Shown: one piece after another, positions 50,541 through 62,110 of the stretch
Layout: every line of letters begins with the position of its first letter
How positions within the stretch are numbered: position 1 is the first letter of the stretch
Source: Phyto melanocephala
Lineage: Eukaryota > Arthropoda > Insecta > Diptera > Rhinophoridae
DNA length: 64,000 nucleotides
Assembly: GCA_941918925.1 (NCBI GenBank)
Contig: OW799234.1
Span: 81,258,997 to 81,322,996, forward strand
Reading direction: 5' to 3'
Program-made: the position numbers and the translations under genes
The notes under the pieces: generated by a model
Database searches by the model: none
Told to the model about the DNA's origin: nothing
Seen by the model: only the letters and a program-made list of their open reading frames with translations

Positions 50541-50800
50541 TTTTAGTACTTTAATCATTATTATTTAATATTATTTATTTTAATACTTTAATCACATTAT
50601 TATGATTTCTACTTGTAATATAAATCACTTGTTTGCCAGTGTGACGTCAAGCAATGATAGAGCTGATTTTCAACAAACATGCGCAATGCGTAATGTTGCT
50701 TTCATCAGTCCTTACATTTTAGGAGAAATATACCTAGTTGTTCTTGTGCTAACAAAAATATTTCGTCTCCCAACGAATTGATGACGACTTTACAAAAATA
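50541..50800. other. Spacer before B7
   Basis: AT-rich; nothing recognised. Confidence 0.4.
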
Positions 50801-51510
50801 CACTTAGAAAAGTGCTATATTCGGCCGTGCCGAATCTTATATACCCTTCACAACGTGTAGTCATGCAATAACAATTGTTTGTATCACCACTCACTCCATA
50901 TAAAATACGTACATACATGTAAAAAACATACCATTGTAAAATTATAATTGAGTGTACGTATGTATGTTTCTAAAAAAAAAAATTCAAAAAAAAAAATTAA
51001 ATAAAATTACAAAAAAAAATTTTAAAAATAATTAAAAAAAAAAAATTTAAAAAACAATTTTTTTTTAAAAATTAAAACAAAATAATAAATAATATATAAA
51101 ATAAAAAAATAAAATAAAACAAAATTTTTTTGGCTTAGCTGGGATTCGATGCCACGTTTACTTTAACCAGTATATAGGTATATGTATGTTGTTGTTATTG
51201 TGAAAAAAAAAAACGAGGTGGTCGTGGGTTTTTGCTCATATCTCAGAAAGTTATCGGGCGATTGTGCTGAATTTCAATAGCGATTCATTCCTGGATACAA
51301 AGAGATTGATACCATAACAGATCTGGGGAACATATAGTTGCTTCTAAAAGTTGATTTCAACCAACACATGGACAGACGACTCCTCTTTTGATAAGCTTTC
51401 AGAAAATAAATATATACTTTATGGGGTCGAAAATGAAAATTGTAGAAATTACAAACGGAATGACAAAGCTATATACAAGTGTATACCATTGTGAGGTGAG
51501 GGGTATTAAA
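50801..51510 (+). repeat. Family B repeat, full length (B7)
   Basis: CACTTAGAAAAGTGCTATAT, hairpin ATTCGGCCGTGCCGAAT, CTTATATACCCTTCACAACG, an A/T-rich middle, TGGCTTAGCTGGGATTCGAT (51131-51150), AACGAGGTGGTCGTGG, CAGATCTGGGGAACATATAG, and the tail GAGGGGTATTAAA. Inverted relative to B6, 1.65 kb away. Confidence 0.88.
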
Positions 51511-54500
51511 AAACAAAATTGATTTCAAAACGAAATTTGAAGAAATAAGTAAATTTGTGTTTGAATTTGGACATTTAACTAAAATTATAAACTCAAAAAA
51601 TTAAATTTCAAAATTAAAATTTCATTATTGAATCTGAACTTTAATTTTTTGTGTGTAAATTATAAAAACTAAATATAGTAAATAATAAAAGTTCTCCCCG
51701 AGAGCTTTAAGCATCATGTACTTCATGCCAATCGAAAACAAATAGCTTACATATTTAAAAAAGGCACTGCTTTTGAAAAACAAAAAAATACATCAATTAC
51801 TAACATTAAAATAATCGAAAAACATGAAAAACAACATTAATGTGAGAGATAATTAATGAGAAAACCAAATTTTTTACTTCCCATAAACATTAAGGGTTTT
51901 TTATTTTTTTTATACTCGTTGGGTTGAAAAAAAAGTATGAGTGTCCTTAATAGCTAATTGCTAGTTTATGTGAGTAAAAGATAACAAAATTTAGAGATAT
52001 CATCTATGAGAAATATCAAGAATGTTTATTTTATACATGCAAATGTTTGAAATCTGTTTACAGTAAAATACTTGAAGTATATAAAAGTAAATGTTGAAAT
52101 ATTTTTATGTAGAGGCTGCCCCTAACTTGTGGGTTGTTCAAAGGGAAGTTTTAAGATTCGATCACACTTTTCAGCATTGCTACTGGTGTGTATCGAATTG
52201 GTTGAATAATTAGATAAAATTATTGATTGAGATTTTTGACTTCACTTATTCTTAAAAAAAATTGTATAGTTGATGGCTTCGAAACGGAAAAAGAGTTGAT
52301 AATAAAAATGATTTTGCAATATAGCCAATATTTCGTAATCTTTGTATGGTATTTTTCACCGTCTTTTTAAAATTTAATATCTCCGTTTGTAAACCATCAG
52401 ACCATTTTTGAACAAAACGTTAATACAGTAGAGTAAAGCAGAAACACAAACGACATTTTAGTAGATAAAATTAGACAGAGAGTGCGTGCATATTAGAGTG
52501 TATTTTATGTTCATATGAATTTTTGCTCACTTTAACTTTTCATTTTTAAAATTTTATATTGTGTTTGAAAACTTGCATCAATTTACATAATTCACGCTCT
52601 TCAGCCATTTTATAAAAACACATGCTAAAAATGTTTAACATCAATTAAAGCAAGATTATATTTTAATATTTTTATAAACATAACAAAACAAGTTATAAGA
52701 GCAACAGTGATAATAGCAGCTAAAATGACGCTTAACAAATTATAATGCTTATCAAAATAAACAGTCGAATGTAATTGTATTAACAATATAATACAACATT
52801 TTTGTTACAAGTTGTTTTAAACTTTATATTCAGCCATTTCGCCTGTACTATGTGTGTAATTGTGTGAGTTTATAAAACAGCGATTATACAAATTAAATTA
52901 CACTCTATTACCTGTGCTTAGTGCCTTTTTTCCAGTTAAATTTAAACTATTATTTGTTGGTTAGAAACAAGTTGGTTACAACAATAAAAAGGATTAAGGG
53001 ATTTACCAGAATAAGAACAACTATGCACAATTTAAAATAAATAGTATTCACACTGGGATGTTTAACTAAGAAGAAAGAATCAAAGTAAAAAAACAAGTTG
53101 AGTTTATTTAAACTTTGACTTCGATGATAAAAAATTATGTTTCCTTTTTTATTAAGGGAAAAAGGCAAGAATAAATTTAAAAAAAAAAAAATACAAACCA
53201 GACATAATATCAATTCCCGTAACAATCTTTTTTAAGTAACAAAAGAACAAGAAAATAAGTCGTAAGTAGTCATAGCTGTTAGGTTGTTATTGTAGCCGAC
53301 ACTTAAACAAGAAAACTAAAAAAATGTTCCATGTCTCCTTTAAAGTCATTGAGGGAGAACTATTTAAATAAAAGGCTAAAGACATTTATAGTTGAATGGT
53401 TTTTTTTTTGTTTGATAAATACTGATGTATCAATGAACATCGCGATATGCCAACTTATCGCTGTTGTCAATGATTGAGCTTGTGTTTTTCGACCACCTGA
53501 AAGGCACTGAGCCATAAATACTTTTTGTCAAAAATTTAAGAATTTAAAGTGCACTTGTGGCTTTGAATCTTATAATATGACAATTAATTGACCAAATATA
53601 AATCGATTTAAAGTGTATTAAGTTGAATTTTGGTAAACATTTGAAGTCCCTGTAAATTGTAAATCTAATTTCCTGTTCGAAAAAAAAATATTTGCTATAA
53701 ATTTGTTGTTAGTGTCAGTTCTAGCTGCATTAAGAATGTAAGTGTTCTGTGATTCACAAGGTGTCTTATCATGTCGTATTTTCGTATTGTTTTAAAATTT
53801 TACAATGGTTTAAAAATTTTGTTGTTGCTTTTCAAACAAAAAGTGTCTTATAATAGTAGAACTTTGTATGCTATGTTTATTGTGTTGTCGTATTTAATAA
53901 ACAGAGACCTGTGCTAAACGGCTAAGCCGGCTAAGCCAAGCCGCAATAGTTTTTGTAAGCCGTCGCCGTTCATCGTATAATTTTATCGGGCCGATCGGGT
54001 GGCGTCAAATAAGATCGGCTAAGGACTCTGCTGTTTTTGTTTATCAAACAAAGTTTAATTTATTTGTGATTTATTTACTTGAATCTGCCATTACAACATC
54101 TAAACTGCACTTGGTTACTATTTTGTTTTTTTCACTTGTTTTTGGCATTTTAAAAAAAAATGTTTACTTTTACAATTGTTTTACATCAGCTGGTTGTTCC
54201 AAATAGTCTTAATTTTTCATGCTATTATTATAGGACATATGATTTTATGACACTACTGTGAATCCCCCAAATGTTTTTCCTTACGTTAATTACTATAAAA
54301 ACGTTAACATGTCATATTTATTTTTATTTTTTTGTTTAAACAATGTTGTTAATCACATACATAGTTTCGAAATGCAAAATCCTATATAAATACTATTTTT
54401 GTTTAATAAAACCAAACACATTCATAAGTAAACATAATAATAGTATAGGAGGTTTCAATTACAGAACTAGTAAGTAAAGTCAACAATTTTTGTCTATGAT

Positions 54501-55837
54501 TTTTTGAACTTCAAATGGAATAAGTTCAACTTAGTTTCAGTTCTTAAATTATGGCAAAAGTAAAACTTTGCAATTACCACACCAAGATATGTACTTTATG
54601 GACCGATAATAAATATGTATACTTTGGAGGAAATTTCTCATCCGAATTTTTCTTATTTTGTTTTTAATTCTGAGCTTGAGGTCAGTTTTATTATAAATTT
54701 TATTTTATAATTGTAATTATTTTATATTTTTATCCGATATTTCGCTATCACCATAGCTGTTAAGTAATGATTACTAATCGTAATAATTAGTAATTAGATT
54801 GTTTTTTTTTTTTTAAGTTGCAGTAATGATTATATTAGTATTATTATCAGATTCGCACGATTACTAATTGATTACGATTACAGATATCGAAAAGTAATCA
54901 TGATTATTAAAAATTACGAGAAAGTAATTTAAAAAAAATAAAAGGTAATCAAAAAATAATTCGACTTCTTTAAAGGATTATTTTCGATTAAAACAGACAG
55001 GTTTAATAAATTTTATTATTGATATAATAAAGGTTTTTATTTTCTAAATCATAAATCTCAAATACAGACATAATTAAATTAATTAAAATCATTTTTGAAA
55101 ATCATGAAAATTTTAATTAATTTTTTAATACTGTTTTAATTGATATTTTTCTCAATATTTTTTATTATTTAAACCTATTAATTTTCATTTAATTAATAGT
55201 ATCATTTTGATGATTGGAGCGAAATTAAACAACTTTTTAATTAATAATATTAATTTCGTAATTGAAATTCATATTTATTTTTTTCTGTGTATTTAGCGAT
55301 GTTCGTTTGTATGTTAAAATCAACCTTTCGAAGTCCACAGATGCTTGACAGAATCTTTATTAATGTTTTCAGTGGTGCTATTAACAAATACATGGTAGAA
55401 GGGAGAAACACAAAATATACTTATTTCAGCATTTGAAAGTTAACTTTTAAACCTGTATTTCATATTGGCCTACACATGCCAACTGTTTTGCCTTTTCTTA
55501 TTAGGAATTGGCATAGAAAACCTTTATTCCCTTACATTTTTATTTAAGGATGTGTTCGACTCATTTTTCTGGAGTAATACAAGGAACATTTATATGAAAT
55601 ATGTTTAAGTCCTCTAACGATTCTAACGATTTCTGTTTCCTTTCATATAAAAGAGTTAAAATACCCTTAACGGCGGTAGATACTTTCTTAAAATGTCATA
55701 TAAAAATATGCCAAAAGTGTGCTACATAAAAAAAATTTTAAGTTTTTATAGCATTAACATTGCTGTATGATTTTTTTGTTCCAAGAAATTTCAAATGGCA
55801 AAATGACAAATATTTAGGTCATTACTGGATTAAACAT
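51511..55837. other. Long intergenic stretch, no supported gene
   Basis: Over 4 kb without a credible frame longer than 91 codons. A GC-rich patch (53910-54020) and a cluster of GATTAC/GTAATC words (54770-54960) are the only notable features. Confidence 0.5.
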
Positions 55838-56780
55838 CTATCTATTAGGGTGATCGATTATTCGAGATCTTTAGATAACCGGTTTTCAAATAGTTTGAAT
55901 TTTGGAATTTAAAAACCGGTTGCTATTTTGAAAATTTAGAAAAAACCGGTTAACCGGTTCGAATATTTAAAATATAATATTTAAAGAAAAAATTAAGAAA
56001 TATTGCAAAGAAAGATTATAATAAAAATTATATTTAAATATGACATTTTTAAAGTTTATATACGTTTGTCTGCACATGACATGCACTGACATGAATGCAG
56101 TTTACTAATTTGGTTTTAATTAGTTGAATTTAAGGACAAAAGCTACTCTTTACAAGTAAAATAAATAAATACAATAAATTTATACATAAATAAATAAGAC
56201 TTTTTATAAGGCTGTTATAAATTTTTGTATCTCCTTTTGTACATTTTTTAAATAATAAGTAGATCTTTTAAACTAATATGCACTAACGTAATTTGTTTGA
56301 AATGGTTTCTATAATTTAAAATACATTTTAAAGGCTAGGGAGAAAATCTGTAAAATTTCAAATTAAAAATTCTTTCTTATACCCCCGACAGACATATAAA
56401 TATAAGCATAAACTAGTTTTTTCGATGGTTAAATTGAAATTAAAGTTGGCAGACACTCTATGCCATTAATTAAAATTAGGATCTGGAAGGAGAGATTATT
56501 GCGTTTTCTATATTGAAACTATACTTTTCACCTAAAAGTGATCGATTAGCTATGCTTCAATTACCTTTAACTTTAAACGTTAGGTTTATATCCTATAAAA
56601 AAAATAATATTTAAGCTCAACTATTTTTCTTATTTTACATTTGTTTTTTAAAAATCAAATAAATTTCTTACAGTATTATGGAAGAATATTTAATAGTTTT
56701 TATTTTCTGATTTTTGAAAACATTTCGCGTACTAAATATACTATGGTACGATTGGTTACAAAGATATATGAAATAAACTT

Positions 56781-58967
56781 AACAAGTAAGAGCACTATAT
56801 TCGGCTGTGCCGAATCTTTTATACCCACCACCAATTTTGTGTACATTAAAAGCACAATAATTATTATTTTGTTAATCGCTATGGAATAATCTCTTTATAA
56901 TAAAATATGTATCACTTTCTTTGTAGAGGGTGGTTAAATTTTAAGGGCCCATGTTGAAAGTGAACTACACCTAATCTTTAAATTTCTTTTCTGCATTTCA
57001 TTTGACATTTCTCAATCTCAAACTTATTCAATTTGATCCGCGAAAAGATACGCAAATGAGCAACGCTTTAAAGTTATTCAGGTTTTTTATAAAAATGGGC
57101 GTTCAAATCAAAATGCATTTTGTGCACTTCGTAATTGTTTTGATCAACATAATCGTTTAAATTCGTCCACAATCGGGAGATTGGTAAAAAATATTTAAAT
57201 TTCTGCAAAACAGGTCTGTATAAAATGTTAGAAAATCTGTGAATGCCTTCTTAGTTCGTTGAATGGGAACCACTGCTGGTTTTTGCGATAGTGTGGCAAA
57301 ATAGCAGTCAACCTCGCCTAATCATCATGCGCAACAATTGAGCATCAACATTGTCATTGAAAATTTGGAGCATCAGATAGAGGAGTGGCGCCAAAGATGG
57401 GGGGGCCAATTGGCCGATATTTTGTTAAATACATAATTGAACCATACAAATATTATAATTGCAAAAAGAAATACTAATAATATCCTAAATAATTTGTCAA
57501 CATCTGTCCTTAAAATTTAACCACCCTTTATAACTTCGATATGCTACTGAAATGCTTTTATAAATGTAGTTTTTCAATGAAAGTGGGCGTAAAATAGGCG
57601 TGTCAATAAAGTTTCTGCTAACAAATTAAAGTTAAATATTTCAATATAGTCCTTTATTTTCCCAAAAACTTTGTAAATAGAGAAATTACATGAATTTAAG
57701 ATAAACCGTTATATGGGAGGTAGGCGTTAAAGTGGGCGTGTCACCTAAACTTTTTGGCACAACAATAAAATTGATTAGAAGGAAAAACGTAGCACATTTG
57801 ATCATCATACCTCTAATTTTGGCGGTTTTATGAGCTTTTAAATTTCACTAACGGTAGATTACGTGAAAAGTGGGCGTTATAGTAGGCGTGTCAAAGTTAT
57901 TTTTGCGAATGAGTACAACTTAGGTGTTTCAATATAACCCTTTATTATTCCAAAGTCATTAGTAGTAGAGAAATTATATGAATTTTAGGTAAAACGTTAT
58001 ATGAGAGGTGGGCGTAAAAGTGGACGTGGCAACTTAATTTTCTACCACAGTAATGACATTGCCTAGGGGGATATACGTAGCAAATTTTGTCATCATACCT
58101 CTAATTTTGGCGGTTTTATAAGCTTTTAAATTTCATTAACGGTAGATAACGTGAAAAGTGGGCGTTATAGTAGGCGTGTCAAAGGTATTTTTGCGAATGA
58201 GTACAACTTAGGAGTTTCAATATAGCCCTTTATAATTCCAAAATCTTTATTAATAGAGAAATTATATGAATTTTGAGTAAAACGTTATATGGGAGGTGGG
58301 CGTAAAAGTGGGCGTGGCACATTGATTTTCCGTTACAAAAAAGCGGCTCACCAAAAAGCAAAGTGTGCAAAATTTTAGAGTCGTACATCCAATTTTGTTG
58401 CTTTTATGACGTTTTTGTTTTTAAATATACCGAAAAATACACTGTGCGGTATAAATTTTCGTACATTTTGATCGATAACTCCTCTCCTAATGCATAGATT
58501 TAGATAATTTTTGGGGAAAAATATTGTTTTTACTCGAGAAATATATATTCGAAGTTTCATGAGTCTACGTTAATGCGTTTGGACACAATTCCATTTTATT
58601 CGATGTTTGAAGGACACGGTTTTTTCGACCTACTCTTGCTTTTCGAGCTATAACTCTCTTCCTAATATTCCGATTTAGCCCATTTTCAATACCAAACAAA
58701 CCTTATCTATAAGAAAGATTCTGGCAAAATTTGAGCCCCCTAGCTTTTTCGGTGCGACCTCTATCGTGCTTTCAACAGACGGACAGACGGACAGACGGAC
58801 AGACGGATAGGCGGACAGACGGACGGACATAGCTAGATCGTCATCAAATCAAACCCTGATTCAGAATATATATACTTTATGGGGTCTAAAATTGATATTT
58901 CGATGTGTTACAAACGGAATGACAAAATGAATATACCCCCACCATTTTTTTGGTGGCGGGTATAAAA
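56781..58967 (+). repeat. Family A repeat with nested mariner (A3), inside the hAT-like element
   Basis: Starts AACAAGTAAGAGCACTATAT and ends TTGGTGGCGGGTATAAAAA. Contains GTGGGCGT modules near 57581, 57871 and 58160, spaced about 290 bp, and a longer ACAGACGG tract at 58776-58830. The last 690 bp are almost the same as in A2. The short frame at 58375-58560 is repeat sequence, seen also at 17730-17915. Confidence 0.87.
56936..57538 (+). mobile_element. Nested mariner in A3
   Basis: Ends GAGGGTGGTTAAATTTTAAG and the inverted AAGGGTGGTTAAATTTTAAG, flanked by TA (56934-56935, 57539-57540). Same position in the host repeat as in A2. The N-terminus reads FYKNGRSNQNAFCALR-like across a frameshift. 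Confidence 0.87.
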
Positions 58968-59113
58968 ATATCAAAAACCGGCTTTTACGGATAAAAAAAA
59001 CGGTGTATTCGATATTCGAAAAATCAACATTTAGAAAAAACCGCCAGCAAAAAGAGGAAAAAAACCGGGTTTCCCACCGGTTGTAAAACCGAGTCGATTA
59101 CCCTACTATCTAT

Positions 59114-60334
59114 CCTTTACTTAAAATTTTTCTAAAAAAAATAATAATTAAAATAAAACAAAAGAACAATAATTATTATAAATTTAATTTTTTTACTGTA
59201 AAACATTTTTTTGGGTTGCCTGGTGGATAAATGTCTCCGTTGGGTGGTTGCGGGTGCGACATAAAAATGGGCAGAGGCATTTTTACTCAGCTCCGTTAAT
59301 AAAATATAAGTATGTATATATGTACATAAATGTGTTTGTATGTAAGTCCATTGTAATAATAAACAAATATACAAATATGTAAATAAGATTTTAGGGTTTT
59401 TTTCTGGTCTTATAAAATTATTTTAAGCAAAAGGTAATGTTTTTACTAACAATAAATTTTGTTTTATTTTGCTGCTTAAACTTTTAATATTTTTTTTCAC
59501 AAATTCTAAAGCTAAAGATATGCGGACGTAACCATTAGAGCATACACGATATTAAGTTAAGAAATCTGATTTAAGTTGGCATTAAGTTAATTTGTTTTCT
59601 TCTTGTTCATTTTTATATTTTTATTTAATTCAAAAGGCAATTTATTAACATTATTACTTTTTTTTCATTTGTACTTAAGTACATAGTCAATGAATATTTG
59701 ACATTTTTCTACAACAAAATTTCACACGGCGGAAGTTAAAGGAAGTGAAACTGTGTCACTTTATGTGATGGTGTGAGTAAGTCCTTTATATTGGCTGACT
59801 TTTGGTACTTTAAAGACATTTTGTATTTTCGCTTATGTGCTAATGTATATGGATATTGTTGCCGTGAGTAATTGTGTAGAAAATTATGGGTATTTTTTTT
59901 TTCTATTTTTTAAATGTAAACGCACGTTAATTTAGTGGAAAATTTGAAGAGCAACACATGATTTATTTATATGTATTAAAAGATCTTAAAGCTAGGCCAT
60001 GGTTTAGCCTAGGTGTCACACAAAATTAAGAGTGTTGCAAGAAGTGGTAGTGGAAATTACACACTAAAACTTGCTTGCATGCTGGTAAGAAAAAATGAAG
60101 AATATTTCCATAAAGTGATTAAATTCATTGAGCATTTTTATTCACTATTCAGCAGATATCAATGTTTATAATATTAGTAATTTCTACAATGGTAATTAAT
60201 AACTTCTTAAACGACTATCGCAGTCTTATGGTATAAGAAATTCTCTTCAAGCTTTTTAGGAATAACTATTACAGAAATAACTTTTTAATTCCTGATGTTT
60301 GTATACAACATTCTGTAAACATCAGTATGTATGT
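59114..60334. other. Intergenic, no supported gene
   Basis: Contains a GC-richer patch at 59215-59300 with no frame of note. Confidence 0.45.
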
Positions 60335-61816
60335 ACACGCAAAGAAAAACCATGGTTACGACATAATCACGACGGACATATTATAGTTTCAATAACAATA
60401 AATATTTGGTTACCAAAAACAAGCAAAAGTTATTTTTATTTTTTCATTTCATCATATATTTTGTCACGATAATCAAGCATTTGTTTGAATTGTATCATTT
60501 AATGTTTATTTTTCGATAAGGTTGTTCTTTAAAAATAGTATAATTTAAAAAGAACTAATCCGAAAAAATAACATTACATTCAAAAATAAAAATAATCTTT
60601 AAATAATAGGTGAGACAACAGTATGATTACAAAGCAATCAAGCTATGATTTCTTAAATAATAATTTGATTTCAACTGTTGTTCTTCTTGCTGCAAAATAA
60701 ATTTTAATTATTTTAAAAGTTTGTGATGTCAAAAAAAATTCTCCAGAATTTTGAAACAATTAAAGAAACTTAAAAATAAACGAGAAAATAGAAAAAATTT
60801 CGAATAAAGTTTGCAATTAAATTGGTAAGTACAATCAATATGTGTATGTTACAGAAAAAGACAATAATTTGCCGTAAAAAAGCAGAGATTGTCGATTTCA
60901 ATTGTAGTCATATATATGATTATTGAATGATACTTAAATTAAATATAATAATTAGTTATCATGGAATCGATCTTTATACAGACGGTTCAAAGATTGGTGA
61001 CCAAACTGGAGTGGGCTTATACGACATAAGCCGAAACTGAAGCAAATACTTCCGTCCCGGAACGTTTTGCAATGTAAGAGCGAGATAAACTCATATGCAA
61101 ATTGTGAACATCTGGAGATAATATGGATACCAAGCCATCACGCGCTGATCGGAAACGAGAAAGCCGACAAATTATCTAAAATGGGAGCTCTTCTGGGTAC
61201 TATAACTTTGGAGAACGCCAAACCCCTTAAACGATTTAAAGATGAACTTAAACGTTGGGCGATGGACGAACATGTCAGAAAATGGCAAAGCACTGCTGTC
61301 GGTAAGGTGACAAGAATACTATGGGGTGACGCAAATCTTGAGAAATCAGAGGAAATTCTAAGACTGAATAGACCAACACTTATGAGACTTACCAGTGTGA
61401 TTACAGGTCATACGGAGTTGAGAACTCATCTAGCTCGCATGGGACTATCTGAAGAGACAACATGCAGAGCATGCGAGGAAGAGGATGAGACTTTGATACC
61501 CTATCTCTGTAAGTGTCCTGCGTTTGGGCATATTAGACGCGAGAATTTCACAGTGGATACTATGCCGAATTTGGAGTACCTGGGGAACTTAAACTGGAGA
61601 TCCATAAGGAATTACATTAAAGGGACTGAGTTCTTGAACTAGTCCGATATTTATTTATGGGAAACTATTGATTATGGTTTTAAATTGGGAATTCCGGTTC
61701 CCACATGGAGGGCACAACATGCCAACTGGGCATAAGTGTATACCTGTCATACAATTCAATCACAGAATGTTGCTCTTCAATTATGGTTAACACAACCATA
61801 GTTTTTCCTTGCGTGT
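60335..61816. mobile_element. MITE of the 26.2-kb family, interrupted by a retrotransposon
   Basis: Left ACACGCAAAGAAAAACCATG and right (inverted) ACACGCAAGGAAAAACTATG. ATGT follows on the right and precedes on the left, a possible target duplication. 1,482 bp, with about 780 bp of non-LTR insert in it (60955-61738). Confidence 0.8.
60955..61738 (+). pseudogene. Non-LTR retrotransposon RNase H and zinc-knuckle end
   Basis: Starts GIDLYTDGSKIGDQTG (RNase H), then a frameshift, and frame 61067-61642 holds IIWIPSHHALIGNEKADKLS (RNase H), VITGHTELRTHLARMGL and CRACEEEDETLIPYLCKCPA (zinc knuckle), ending YIKGTEFLN. The frame has no stop over 191 codons, so it is young. The clade is I/LOA-like, not settled. 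A short 3' UTR follows to about 61738. Confidence 0.87.
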
Positions 61817-61849
61817 ATGTGTTTTAAAAAATACCCTGTAGGAAATTTC

Positions 61850-62110
61850 AATAGTAAATCAGTACTGACTCACTACTGACTCACTACTGACATTGTCTCA
61901 AGTACTACTGACTTACTATACCTTTTACAATGTTGTGTACTATAGACATTTAACATGTGCGTGTCATTGAGAATACACTAGTACTATAAGTACTATTGAC
62001 TTACTAGTTCCCTTGGGGACATATGTAGACATTGGAACCAGATACTCACTAAAGATACTAGTACTACCGACTCGTTAGTTCTTTTGGGGACATTTGTAGA
62101 CTAATAGAAA
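61850..62110 (+). repeat. Degenerate ACTACTGACT repeat and two longer modules
   Basis: Short CTCACTACTGACT units at 61865-61895, then two modules around TTCCCTTGGGGACATATGTA (62009) and TTCTTTTGGGGACATTTGTA (62080). Confidence 0.6.

Larger units (their letters stand above)
55846..59105. mobile_element. hAT-like element with 8-bp target duplication, carrying A3
   Basis: Ends TAGGGTGATCGATTAT and (inverted) TAGGGTAATCGACTCG. CTATCTAT flanks both sides (55838-55845, 59106-59113). An 8-bp duplication and TAGGG ends fit hAT. Its own sequence (about 1.07 kb once A3 is removed) is rich in AACCGGTT-type words at both ends and has no transposase. Confidence 0.8.

Noticed and set aside
17730..58560. 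Near-identical 61-residue minus-strand frames at 17730-17915 and 58375-58560
   Set aside because: They lie in the matching 3' parts of two family A repeats, so their similarity reflects repeat copying. No domain and no supporting codon pattern.
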